Assembly (NCBI GenBank): GCA_035294855.1
Contig: DATGKD010000111.1
Coordinates: forward strand, 1 to 34,769
DNA from: DATGKD01 sp035294855
GTDB taxonomy: Bacteria; Actinomycetota; Acidimicrobiia; Acidimicrobiales; UBA8190
Direction of reading: 5' to 3'
DNA: 34,769 bases
Shown: piece by piece, positions 23,844-31,750 of the stretch
Layout of the letters: each line of letters opens with the position of its first letter
How positions within the stretch are numbered: the first letter of the stretch is position 1
Program-made: the position numbers and the translations under genes
The notes under the pieces: model-generated
Database searches by the model: none
The model's input: the letters and a program-made list of their open reading frames with translations, nothing else
Told to the model about the DNA's origin: nothing

Positions 23844-25987
23844 GGCGACCCGGCCCGCACCGAAACGTCTGCTTCTCGACGGTGGACTTCGGACTGTTTG
23901 TCCGCGTTCGCGCTCGGCGCGAGGCGTCGTGAGGGTCGCTCGTCGTCGCGATCAGGCGATAGGTGGTGCGGGTCGGCGCGGCCCGCGGCGCGCGCCCGGC
24001 GCCGGCGCGTGGCGCGTGATGGTCGCGTCCGGCCGGGCGGCCCGGGGGCGGAGGCGGGATCGGTCGGTCGCCGCCGGCGTCCGGGGACCGCGGCGAGCGC
24101 GGCGCCGATGACGAGCAGCACCCCGCCGGCCCACAGCCACGACACGAGAGGCTGGACGGTGACCCCGATCGTGACCGCCCCCGACGCGGTCGTGGGGAGC
24201 GCGTCGATCGTGAGGTACACGTCGTCGCGCCAGCTGGAGTCGATGGCAGGCGTCCCGACCGCCGAGGAATCCGACCCGAATTGGCTGACCGCGGGGCGCA
24301 GCGGGCCGCGGCCGTCGACGAACACGAGCGCCTCGGTGGCCGTGCGCGCCGGTGTGCGCACGTGCGCCAGGCCCGTGAAGGCGATGCGGTGGCCGTCGGA
24401 GACGGCCGCGGCCCCTCGGTGCAGGGTGACCTCCCCGCGGTGGCCGAACGATGTCGCCGCCGCCAGTGCCACGGCGATGACCACCACGCCGAGATGCACG
24501 ACCATGCCGCCGTTCGCCCGGCCGACGAGACCCCGCCAGGCTCCCGCCCCCCGGCGATGCGCGCCATGCGCGGCGAGGACGAGCTGGCGCACATTGGCCG
24601 CGAACGCAAAGGCCCCCAGCCCGAACGCGGCGAGCGGGACGACGCCGCGCACACCGACGGCCACGCACGCCACGACCACGAGGGCGCCCGCCCACGCCGG
24701 GATGACGAGTCGCGTGCGGAGCGTCCTCGGCGCCGCCTTGCGCCACGGCAGCGCGGGCCCGACGGCCATGAGGAAGAGGAGCGCCAGCCCGATGGGAAGG
24801 GTCATGGCGTCGAAGTACGGGGCGCCGACGGTCACCTGCTGACCGCGAAACGCCTCGTAGAGCAGCGGGAAGACGGTGCCCAACAGGACCACGAACGCGA
24901 ACACCACGAACAGGAGGTTGTTGAGCAGGAAGGCGCCCTCGCGACTGACCGCCGCGTCGATGCCGCCCGGGGAACGCAGCCGGTCGCCGCGCCACGCGAT
25001 CAGGCCCACCCCGGTCGCCACGACCGCGCCGAAGAAGCCGAGCAGCAGGGGCCCGATGTCGGAGTCCGAGAACGCGTGCACGGACTGGATGACACCCGAG
25101 CGCGTGAGGAAGGTGGCGAGGACGGTCAGGCTGAACGTGGCGACGACGAGCGACAGGTTCCAGACGCGCAGCAGGCCGCGCCGTTCCTGGACGAGCACCG
25201 AGTGCAGGTAGGCGGTGGCGCACAGCCACGGCAGGAGCGACGCGTTCTCGACCGGGTCCCACGCCCAGAACCCGCCCCAGCCGAGCACCTGGTACGACCA
25301 CCAGGCGCCCAGCACGATGCCGACGGTCAGGAAGCCCCACGCCACGAGCGTCCAGCGCCGCGTGGCGACCTGCCACCCCTCCCCGACGCGCCCGGTGACG
25401 AGCGAGGCGACCGCGAACGCGAACGGGATGGTGAAGCCCACCAGGCCGAGGTACAGCACGGGCGGGTGGAACGCCACGAGCGCGTTGTCCTGGAGCAACA
25501 CGTTCGGGCCGAGACCGCTCGCCGGGGCAGGCCCCGCCACGGTGCGGAAGGGGTCCGCGGGTCCGGCCATGAGGCCGAAGAAGAACGCCGCCACGACCAG
25601 GGTGACGAGCGTCGCCCAGGCCACGAGGGGATCGGCGGCGTGCCGGCGGAAACGCCAGACCATCGCGGCGATGTAGCCCGCCAAGATGAGGCCCCACAGC
25701 AGGATCGACCCGGCGAGCGCCGACCACATCCCGGTGACGGTGTAGAGCAGCGGCGTGGACCGGCTGTTGTTGGCCGCCACGTAGGCGACCGAGAAGTCAT
25801 GGGTCAGGAACGCGCGCTCCATGGCCACCGTGGCGAGCACCGCTCCCACGAGGGCGAGGGCGGCGTAGACCGCACCGCCGTGCGCCTGCGGACGGCGTCG
25901 TGCCAGGCCCACGGCGATCACGACCACTCCCGTGACTGCGGCGGCCAAGCCCAACAACACGCCGGTGTGGCCGAGGGCGGCGTTCAC
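23840..25987 (-). CDS. ccmF: CcmF haem lyase subunit
   Basis: A 715-aa polytopic membrane protein with about 14-15 hydrophobic segments. The haem-handling WWD motif is present as GWGGFWAWDPVENASLLPWL (about residues 230-250), preceded by LVAFHPPVLYLG with the conserved His. CcmF takes haem from holo-CcmE and ligates it to apocytochrome c. A long periplasmic-side loop follows near 525-620. The tail after the last helix is an unusually long Arg/Pro-rich extension of about 75 residues, probably cytoplasmic and disordered. GTG 25987 overlaps the ccmE stop (GTGA). The frame is open far upstream through ccmE, but GTG 25987 gives the family N-terminus NAALGHTGVLLGLAAAV. Confidence 0.96.
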   Translation of the reverse strand: MNAALGHTGVLLGLAAAVTGVVVIAVGLARRRPQAHGGAVYAALALVGAVLATVAMERAFLTHDFSVAYVAANNSRSTPLLYTVTGMWSALAGSILLWGLILAGYIAAMVWRFRRHAADPLVAWATLVTLVVAAFFFGLMAGPADPFRTVAGPAPASGLGPNVLLQDNALVAFHPPVLYLGLVGFTIPFAFAVASLVTGRVGEGWQVATRRWTLVAWGFLTVGIVLGAWWSYQVLGWGGFWAWDPVENASLLPWLCATAYLHSVLVQERRGLLRVWNLSLVVATFSLTVLATFLTRSGVIQSVHAFSDSDIGPLLLGFFGAVVATGVGLIAWRGDRLRSPGGIDAAVSREGAFLLNNLLFVVFAFVVLLGTVFPLLYEAFRGQQVTVGAPYFDAMTLPIGLALLFLMAVGPALPWRKAAPRTLRTRLVIPAWAGALVVVACVAVGVRGVVPLAAFGLGAFAFAANVRQLVLAAHGAHRRGAGAWRGLVGRANGGMVVHLGVVVIAVALAAATSFGHRGEVTLHRGAAAVSDGHRIAFTGLAHVRTPARTATEALVFVDGRGPLRPAVSQFGSDSSAVGTPAIDSSWRDDVYLTIDALPTTASGAVTIGVTVQPLVSWLWAGGVLLVIGAALAAVPGRRRRPTDPASAPGPPGRTRPSRATRRRRARAAGRADPHHLSPDRDDERPSRRLAPSANADKQSEVHRREADVSVRAGSP

Positions 25988-26541
25988 CGCGTCGTTCCGT
26001 TGGGTGCCCGCACGCGGTTCGGGTGCTGCTGGACGTACTGGGCGCTGTGGTCGACGATCACCTGGTCGGAGACGAAAGTCGACTGAACGAAGTGACCCAC
26101 GACCACGACCGGGATGTCGGGCTGGAACAGTTGCGGGGGATTGCCGTGGTTCACCACGTCGATCCGGTTGTCCTTCGACCCGGCCACCACGAACGCCACG
26201 GCGCTGCCGCGCCGTTCGATCGAGCCCGGCACCACCACGCCTTCGAGGCGGAACGTCGTCGTGCCGAGCGTCGACCGGTGCGCGAGCGCCTGGTCGACGG
26301 TCTCGAAGTAGTTCAACGAGGTCCCGAGCCCGAAGGCCAGGATGGTGCCGAAGGCGCCTGCCAGGACGACGGCGACCACCGCCAGCCGCCGACGCGCCCG
26401 CCGGGTGTGGGGCGTAGGCGCTGGCCGGCCCGGCGGCGTCGGACGGCCGTCGGGAGGTGGCGACCCAGGCGACGGCCACTCGTCACCATCGCCCCCACCA
26501 GCTGGGCCCGCAGACGACGTCGTCGCCAGGCGGTCGCTCAT
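25984..26541 (-). CDS. ccmE: CcmE haem chaperone
   Basis: A 185-aa haem chaperone. The N-terminus is a long Pro/Gly-rich cytoplasmic segment (about 1-50), then one membrane helix (about 52-72). The OB-fold domain has FRLEGVVVPGSIER and a C-terminal DHSAQY, in which His165 and Tyr169 form the HxxxY motif. In CcmE the His binds haem covalently during transfer from CcmC to CcmF. It is the His type, not the Cys variant of some archaea and sulfate reducers. The long disordered N-terminus is unusual compared with enterobacterial CcmE. The ATG at 26541 overlaps the ccmD stop (ATGA). Confidence 0.94.
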   Translation of the reverse strand: MSDRLATTSSAGPAGGGDGDEWPSPGSPPPDGRPTPPGRPAPTPHTRRARRRLAVVAVVLAGAFGTILAFGLGTSLNYFETVDQALAHRSTLGTTTFRLEGVVVPGSIERRGSAVAFVVAGSKDNRIDVVNHGNPPQLFQPDIPVVVVGHFVQSTFVSDQVIVDHSAQYVQQHPNRVRAPNGTTR

Positions 26542-26666
26542 CGCGAACGGCGGCCCGGCGGGCCTCCGGCGACTCGCTCGAGGTGGCGGCGGCGGCGCCA
26601 GAGCAGGCCGGCGTACGTCGTCAGCACGCCGAGTGCGACCGCGTAGCCGGCGTCGATGTACTTCAC
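26538..26666 (-). CDS. ccmD: CcmD-like small membrane protein
   Basis: A 42-aa protein found between ccmC and ccmE. It begins VKYIDAGYAVALGVLTTYAG, a single membrane helix, and ends in a very basic tail (LLWRRRRHLERV). This size, topology and gene order match CcmD, which stabilises the CcmABC complex and helps release holo-CcmE. GTG 26666 overlaps the ccmC stop in a GTGA, and its TGA overlaps the ccmE ATG. The gene is easily missed by automated callers because of its length. Confidence 0.88.
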   Translation of the reverse strand: MKYIDAGYAVALGVLTTYAGLLWRRRRHLERVAGGPPGRRSR

Positions 26667-27502
26667 GACGCGTCCCCCCAGGGATTCGTCCCCGTCCGCC
26701 CCTCGGCGCGCCGCTCCTCGAGCGCGGCGTCGAGCTCGGACAGACGACGGTGCTCGGCCAGGGCCTCGACCCGGTACCGGACTGCGAGCAACCATGCGAA
26801 GACGAGCGTCATGGAGACGAAGCCGAGCAACAACGTCCACGCCATCGAGCCGTGGATGGTGGGTGCCAGGTCCGCGTTCAAGACGGTCGCGTTCTGGTGC
26901 AACGTGCGCCACCAATTCACCGAGAAGTGGACGATGGGGACGTCGACCGCCGCCACCAGCGCCACCACGGCGCACCGGCGCGCCCGGGCGTCGGGATCGC
27001 TCGGCACCCGGCGCAACGCCAGGTAACCGAGGAGCATGACCAGGAGAAGCGCCGTCGAGGTGAGCCGAGCGTCCCACGCCCACCACACGCCCCAGGTGGG
27101 TCGCCCCCACAGGGACCCGGTGACGAGGGTCAGCGCCGTGAACACCGTGCCGACCTCGACCGAGGACACCGCCAGCCGGTCCCAGAACGCGCTGCGGGTC
27201 CGCGGCCAGAGCCACAACGCGCTCGCCACCGCGGCCACGCCGAACGCCAGGTACAGCGCCACCCACGCAATGGGGGGATGGAGGTAGACGAGGCGGACGA
27301 GGTCGTGCTGGGTCTGGTCGGGCGGGGTGACCCACAACCCGAGCCACACCGTGGCGACCACCGACGCGGCCGCCGCAACGCCGATGCCGCGCACGATCCA
27401 CGTCGTGCGCCTCGACCACGGGCGAGGCCAGTCGCCGAGCGCATGACCGGCCTCGGCGCCCACCACCGGATCGGTGAGGGGTGCCTGTGCCGCGGTCGTC
27501 AC
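26663..27502 (-). CDS. ccmC: CcmC haem-handling membrane protein
   Basis: A 279-aa protein with six membrane segments and the WWD motif as TWGVWWAWDARLTS (about 147-160). Conserved histidines flank it: YLHPPIAWV before and VHFSVNWWRTLHQ after. CcmC binds haem on the outer face and loads it onto CcmE. The start GTG 27502 is preceded by AGGAG 5 nt upstream and overlaps the ccmB stop (GTGA). The C-terminal tail of about 45 residues is charged and cytoplasmic. Confidence 0.96.
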   Translation of the reverse strand: MTTAAQAPLTDPVVGAEAGHALGDWPRPWSRRTTWIVRGIGVAAAASVVATVWLGLWVTPPDQTQHDLVRLVYLHPPIAWVALYLAFGVAAVASALWLWPRTRSAFWDRLAVSSVEVGTVFTALTLVTGSLWGRPTWGVWWAWDARLTSTALLLVMLLGYLALRRVPSDPDARARRCAVVALVAAVDVPIVHFSVNWWRTLHQNATVLNADLAPTIHGSMAWTLLLGFVSMTLVFAWLLAVRYRVEALAEHRRLSELDAALEERRAEGRTGTNPWGDAS

Positions 27503-28170
27503 GGTGACTCCTGCAACTGGCCGAAGAGGACCACCCCCACCGCCAGGTAGACCGCCGCGAACACGACGAGCAGCACCACCCACGGGTCCCAGACGCTGCC
27601 CGATCCGGTGCCGAGGGCCACCTGCCACGCGCGCGTGCCGGCCACGACCACCGGCGCCACCACCGGGAGAAGGAGGAACGGCAGGAGCGTCTCGCGCACC
27701 CGCAGTCCGACGGCGAGCGCCCCGTAGAGCGTCCCGGCCGCGGCCAAGCCCGCTGTCCCTGCGGCCGCGGCGACGAGGACGGGCAGCACGGCGTGGACGT
27801 GCGCGCCGTACAGCCACACGACGCCGACGGTGAGCACCACCTCGAGCACGAGGAGCTGAACGGCGACGGCCGCCGCCTTGCCCAGGAAGACCCCCGCCGG
27901 GTCGAGGCCCCAGAGCCGCAGTGCTTCGTGGGCGCCGTCACCTCCCTCGACCGCGAAGCTGCGTTGGACCGCCAGCACCGTCGCGAAGAGCACTGCGACC
28001 CAGAAGACCCCGGCGGCGGCGTGCACGGTGGTGGCCCGTTCGGGGCCCAGTGCGAACGCGAACAGCAGCAGGACGAGCACGGCGACCGGCACGACCTGGT
28101 GCAGGACCACGCGAGACCGCAGCTCGATGCGGAGGTCCTTGCCGGCTACGAGGACGGTGTCACGCCACAT
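27499..28170 (-). CDS. ccmB: CcmB ABC transporter membrane subunit
   Basis: A 223-aa membrane subunit with six hydrophobic segments, starting MWRDTVLVAGKDLRIELRSR. The segment FAVEGGDGAHEALRLWGLDP in the first cytoplasmic loop is the conserved CcmB coupling region. With CcmA it forms the ATPase that releases holo-CcmE from CcmC. ATG 28170 overlaps the 3' end of ccmA by 11 nt. Confidence 0.95.
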   Translation of the reverse strand: MWRDTVLVAGKDLRIELRSRVVLHQVVPVAVLVLLLFAFALGPERATTVHAAAGVFWVAVLFATVLAVQRSFAVEGGDGAHEALRLWGLDPAGVFLGKAAAVAVQLLVLEVVLTVGVVWLYGAHVHAVLPVLVAAAAGTAGLAAAGTLYGALAVGLRVRETLLPFLLLPVVAPVVVAGTRAWQVALGTGSGSVWDPWVVLLVVFAAVYLAVGVVLFGQLQESP

Positions 28171-29020
28171 GCGCGCCGCCCGGACGTGCGGCCGGTCGCA
28201 TCTCGGCGAAGGCTGTGTCGACGCAGGCTGTGTCGACGAAGGCGGTGTCGACGAAGGCGGTGTCGACGAGGGCTGGGCCGAGGTCCGTTTCGGCGACGAC
28301 GAGGGCCACTTCTCCGCGCTCCGGTGAGCTGGCCGTCGAGCTGTTCGTCGAACCGGGCGAATAGGCCCGCTGGCCCACGACCCTTCCCCCCGCCATGGTC
28401 ACGACGCGATCGGCCCGGCCGAGCGCGCCGTCGCCTTCGTGCGAGGCGACGAGGACGGTCGCCCCCGCGTGCACGGCTTCGTCCATGGCCGTGCCCAGCG
28501 TGCCGCGGGTGTCGACGTCGAGGCCGGCGTGCGGCTCGTCGAGGAGCCACAAGTCCGGGCGCCGGGCGAGCAGGACGGCGAGCTCGAGCCGGCGCCGTTG
28601 CCCGGCGGACAACCTCCCCGCCGGGGTCCGGCGCGTCCTGCCCACGATGCCGAGGCGATCCAGTGCAGCATCGACGGACTCCGGTGCTCCTCCGGAAGCT
28701 CGAACGGCAAAGCGCGCGTTCTCGACGGCGGTCAGGTCGTCATAGAGGGCGGGCGCGTGCCCGAGCAACCCCACGTGGCGGCGCACACTCACACGCTCGG
28801 CACGCAGGTCGTAGCCGAGGACCGTAGCGGCACCGCCAGTCACCGGCAGAAGGCCGGCGCAGGCCCGCAGCAGGCTCGTCTTGCCCGCCCCGTTCGGGCC
28901 CTCCAGGACGACCACCTCGCCCGCTTCCACCTGGAGGTCCACTCCAGCCAGGACGGGGAACTGCCCCGTCAGCGCGACGGCAGCACGGAGGGCGACAACG
29001 GGGGCCATGGCCGGCGCCAT
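28160..29020 (-). CDS. ccmA: CcmA ABC transporter ATP-binding subunit with repeat tail
   Basis: A 286-aa ABC ATPase. Walker A is GPNGAGKTSLL, the signature is LSAGQRRRLELA, Walker B is LWLLDEPHAGLD, and the H-switch is VASHEG. The core ends near residue 215 (MAGGRVV), about where E. coli CcmA stops. About 70 residues follow, containing four tandem copies of Val-Asp-Thr-Ala-Phe (one with Cys for Phe), an extension I do not know from other CcmA proteins. ATG 29020 is chosen; ATG 29008 is possible, and neither has a clear RBS. It lies 52 nt after ccdA. Confidence 0.94.
   Translation of the reverse strand: MAPAMAPVVALRAAVALTGQFPVLAGVDLQVEAGEVVVLEGPNGAGKTSLLRACAGLLPVTGGAATVLGYDLRAERVSVRRHVGLLGHAPALYDDLTAVENARFAVRASGGAPESVDAALDRLGIVGRTRRTPAGRLSAGQRRRLELAVLLARRPDLWLLDEPHAGLDVDTRGTLGTAMDEAVHAGATVLVASHEGDGALGRADRVVTMAGGRVVGQRAYSPGSTNSSTASSPERGEVALVVAETDLGPALVDTAFVDTAFVDTACVDTAFAEMRPAARPGGAHVA
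28208..28267. repeat. 15-bp tandem repeat in the 3' end of ccmA
   Basis: Four 15-bp units (28208-28222, 28223-28237, 28238-28252, 28253-28267), the third and fourth identical, the others differing by one or two bases; a fifth, diverged unit occupies 28268-28282. On the coding (minus) strand each encodes Val-Asp-Thr-Ala-Phe/Cys. In-frame length variation between strains would be expected. Confidence 0.9.
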
Positions 29021-29072
29021 GCTACGGGTGCGCCCGGTCCCCGATCCAAGCGGCACCTGCGAAGGGGGGCCC

Positions 29073-29852
29073 TCAGCTCACCGCCAGCCGGCCCAGGCCG
29101 AGGGCGCGCAACACGTCGCCCGCCACCGTGGACACCCAGTGCAGGTTGTCGGTGAGAAGGAGCACCCCGAAGGCCACGAGCGCGGCCCCGGACACCAGGT
29201 CGACGACCCACAGGCGGCGGCGGACCCGCGCCAGCAGCGTTGTCAGGCGCCCGAAGGCGAGCCCGGTGACGAGGAACGGCACGCCGAGGCCGAGGGAGTA
29301 GGCCACCAGCAGCGCGACCCCGGATCCGAGGGTGGCGCGCGCCGCGGCCAGCCCGAGCACGCCGCCGAGCACGGGGCCGATGCACGGCGTCCACCCGAAG
29401 GCGAAGGCCATCCCCATGACCGGGGGCGCGAGCACGCCCAGGCGGGACGGCCGGGGATGGAACCGCCGCTCGCGCAGGAACAAGCGCGGGGTGCCGAACC
29501 CGGCCAGCCACACGCCGAACACGACGATCACCGCGCCCGCGGCGATGTCGAGGGCGCGCTGATGGTCGATCAGCAGCCGGCCGAACCCGGAGGCGGCCGC
29601 TCCGAGCGCGGTGAAGACGACGGTGAAGCCCCCGACGAACGCGAGCATCCCGCCGAGCATCGGCGCGCGGGAGCGAGGCCGGCCCTCTCCCATCTCCGCG
29701 GCCGACAGGCCCGAGACCATCGACACGTATCCGGGCACGAGGGGCAGCACGCACGGAGAGAGGAACGACAGCATCCCCGCGCCGAACGCGACGAGGATGC
29801 CGAGCGGATCCGCTGAGATTGACGGATGTGCGCTGACGACGGCGCCGAACAT
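29073..29852 (-). CDS. ccdA: CcdA-like thiol-disulfide membrane transporter
   Basis: A 259-aa membrane protein of the CcdA/DsbD-beta family with six helices. The paired cysteines lie in FLSPCVLPLVPGYVSM (about residue 34) and GWTPCIGPVLGG (about residue 156), each in a Pro-containing motif as the family requires. It carries electrons from cytoplasmic thioredoxin to CcmG and CcmH outside. ATG 29852 has GGAG 9 nt upstream. Placed first in the ccm run, it completes the reductive arm of System I. Confidence 0.95.
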   Translation of the reverse strand: MFGAVVSAHPSISADPLGILVAFGAGMLSFLSPCVLPLVPGYVSMVSGLSAAEMGEGRPRSRAPMLGGMLAFVGGFTVVFTALGAAASGFGRLLIDHQRALDIAAGAVIVVFGVWLAGFGTPRLFLRERRFHPRPSRLGVLAPPVMGMAFAFGWTPCIGPVLGGVLGLAAARATLGSGVALLVAYSLGLGVPFLVTGLAFGRLTTLLARVRRRLWVVDLVSGAALVAFGVLLLTDNLHWVSTVAGDVLRALGLGRLAVS

Positions 29853-29877
29853 CGCCGCACGCTCCGACCAGCGACGG

Positions 29878-30849
29878 TCAGCGACCGGCGCGGCGCAGCA
29901 GCTCCACGTCGCTGTCCACCATCATCGCGACGAGTTGAGGGAAGTCGACCGTCTGCTCCCAGCCGAGCACCGAGCGGGCCTTCGAGCAGTCTCCCACCAG
30001 CAGATCCACTTCCGCGGGGCGAAGGTAGCGGTCGTCCACCACGACGTGCTCCTGCCAATCGAGGCCGGCGTGGGCGAATGCAATCTCACACAGCTGTCGC
30101 ACCGAGTGCGTCCGGCCCGTGGCCACCACGAAGTCGTCGGGCTCGTCGCGCTGGAGCATCAGCCACATGGCCCGCACGTAGTCGCCGGCGAACCCCCAGT
30201 CGCGCTGGGCGTCCAGGTTGCCCAGGGGAAGCTTGTCGTCCAGGCCGCAGACGACGCGGGCCACGCCGTGGGTCACCTTGCGGGTGACGAACTCGAGCCC
30301 GCGCCGGGGACTCTCGTGGTTGAAGAGCATGCCGGACGAGGCGTGCAGCCCGTAGCTCTCGCGGTAGTTGACGGTGATCCAGTGCCCATAGACCTTGGCC
30401 ACGCCGTAAGGGCTGCGCGGGTAGAACGGTGTGGCCTCGTTCTGCGGCACCTCGCGCACCTTGCCGAACATCTCCGACGAGGACGCCTGGTAGTACCGGA
30501 TCTCAGGGTCCACGAACCTGATGGCGTCGAGAAGCCGCGTCACCCCCAGCGCCGTCGTCTCCCCCGTCAGCACCGGCTGCCCCCAGGATGTCTGGACGAA
30601 CGACTGGGCAGCCAGGTTGTAGACCTCCGACGGGCGTTGCTCGCGCAGCAGGCCGATGAGCGACATCTCGTCGAGAAGGTCGCCGGCCACGAGCGCCAGC
30701 CGGTCCTGGATGTGCGCGATCCGCTCGAAGTTGACCGTCGACGACCGGCGGACCATGCCGATGACGTCGTAGCCCTGATCGAGAAGGAACTCGGCGAGGT
30801 AGGACCCGTCCTGGCCCGTGATGCCCGTGATCAGTGCTCGTTTGCGCAT
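29878..30849 (-). CDS. gmd: GDP-mannose 4,6-dehydratase
   Basis: A 323-aa short-chain dehydrogenase/reductase that converts GDP-mannose to GDP-4-keto-6-deoxymannose, precursor of fucose, rhamnose or perosamine sugars. The NADP-binding start is ALITGITGQDGSYLAEFLL; RRSSTVNFERI, the SSSEMFG catalytic Ser/Thr-Glu region, YPRSPYGVAKVYGHW (YxxxK) and LFNHESPRRG are all GMD marks. ATG 30849 gives the usual N-terminus; the RBS is weak. No epimerase/reductase (fcl, rmd) gene is in the window, although a GT4 glycosyltransferase lies 0.9 kb away on the other strand. It is 29 nt after the enoyl-CoA hydratase and 25 nt before ccdA. Confidence 0.96.
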   Translation of the reverse strand: MRKRALITGITGQDGSYLAEFLLDQGYDVIGMVRRSSTVNFERIAHIQDRLALVAGDLLDEMSLIGLLREQRPSEVYNLAAQSFVQTSWGQPVLTGETTALGVTRLLDAIRFVDPEIRYYQASSSEMFGKVREVPQNEATPFYPRSPYGVAKVYGHWITVNYRESYGLHASSGMLFNHESPRRGLEFVTRKVTHGVARVVCGLDDKLPLGNLDAQRDWGFAGDYVRAMWLMLQRDEPDDFVVATGRTHSVRQLCEIAFAHAGLDWQEHVVVDDRYLRPAEVDLLVGDCSKARSVLGWEQTVDFPQLVAMMVDSDVELLRRAGR

Positions 30850-30878
30850 GGTGTGCTCGCCTTCGCCGCCTCGACGCC

Positions 30879-31703
30879 TCAGCGACCCCTCCACTGCGGG
30901 GGCCGCTTCTCCAGGAAGGCCGCGGCGCCCTCGGCGGCGTCCTCGGTCTGGGTGGTGAGGGTGAGCATGGCGTGGAGGTGGCGGAGAGCGTCGGGGGCCG
31001 CCATGTCCCACACAGCGTAGAACGCGTCGCGACCGAGCTTCATGACGGCGGGGGACTTGGCGGCGAGCGAGCCGGTGAGCTCGCCCACGGCGTCGTCGAG
31101 GGACTCGTGCGGCACCACCCGGTTCACGAAGCCGATGCGCTCCGCCTCGGCGGCGTCCACGATGCGCCCGGTGAGCATGAGCTCGAGGGCTCGCTTGGGC
31201 GCCATGGAACGCACCATCGGCACGGTGATCATGTACGGCCACAGCCCGACGTTGATCTCCGGCGCCCCGAACCTGGCCCGCTCCGACGCCACGACGAGGT
31301 CGCAAGCGAGCGCCAGGCCGAATCCACCGGCCATCGCCCAACCCTGCACGCGGGCGATCGTCGGCTTGCCGAGGCCCCACATGCGCTCGAAGACCCCGGC
31401 CAGCACGCCACGCGCCTCGTGCAGGTCGAGCAGGCCGGCCTCGTGCCCGGCGCCCCCCGACATGGCACTCAGGTCCGCGCCTGCGCAGAACGCATCGTCG
31501 CCCGCGCCGGCGAGCACCACCACGCGCACCTCGGGATCGGCCCGCGCCGCGTCGAGCGCGTCGCGCAAGCCCGTCATGACGTCCCACGACATGGCGTTGC
31601 GACGTTCGGGGCGGTTGATCGTGAGCCGCGCCACCCCGTCGGCCGCCTCGTACAACAGGACGGGCTGACCGCGGCCGGCACCTGCGTCCTCGGGCTCGGA
31701 CAT
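30879..31703 (-). CDS. Enoyl-CoA hydratase/isomerase family protein
   Basis: A 274-aa crotonase-fold protein. The CoA-binding oxyanion loop is DAFCAGADLSAM; INRPERRNAMSW is the N-terminal signature. Of the two hydratase glutamates, the second is present in FGAPEINVGLWP. The first, expected in the GGGxE position, is replaced by Gly in MAGGFGLALACDL. Isomerase or other crotonase activities need only one acid, so classical hydratase function is doubtful. The ATG at 31703 is 7 nt from a TACGGT -10 box, so it may be leaderless. It starts the long minus-strand run leading into gmd and ccm. Confidence 0.92.
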   Translation of the reverse strand: MSEPEDAGAGRGQPVLLYEAADGVARLTINRPERRNAMSWDVMTGLRDALDAARADPEVRVVVLAGAGDDAFCAGADLSAMSGGAGHEAGLLDLHEARGVLAGVFERMWGLGKPTIARVQGWAMAGGFGLALACDLVVASERARFGAPEINVGLWPYMITVPMVRSMAPKRALELMLTGRIVDAAEAERIGFVNRVVPHESLDDAVGELTGSLAAKSPAVMKLGRDAFYAVWDMAAPDALRHLHAMLTLTTQTEDAAEGAAAFLEKRPPQWRGR

Positions 31704-31710
31704 CCGGGCG

Positions 31711-31716
31711 ACCGTA
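31711..31716 (-). promoter_or_regulatory. Leaderless -10 box for the enoyl-CoA hydratase
   Basis: On the minus strand TACGGT (TAnnnT) stands 7 nt before the ATG at 31703, and no ribosome-binding site is present. A distinct -35 box is not visible. Confidence 0.5.
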
Positions 31717-31739
31717 CCTTGCGCAGTCGCGGCGCGCCG

Positions 31740-31745
31740 TAGGGT
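31740..31745 (+). promoter_or_regulatory. Leaderless -10 box for the GT4 glycosyltransferase
   Basis: TAGGGT (TAnnnT) stands 5 nt before the GTG at 31751. With the opposite-facing box at 31711-31716 it makes a back-to-back promoter in a 47-bp intergenic gap. Confidence 0.45.
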
Positions 31746-31750
31746 GGCCC

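Noticed and set aside
28208..28267. CRISPR-like array
   Set aside because: The 15-bp units are directly adjacent with no spacers and lie inside a reading frame. The same applies to the 9-bp and 13-bp repeats.
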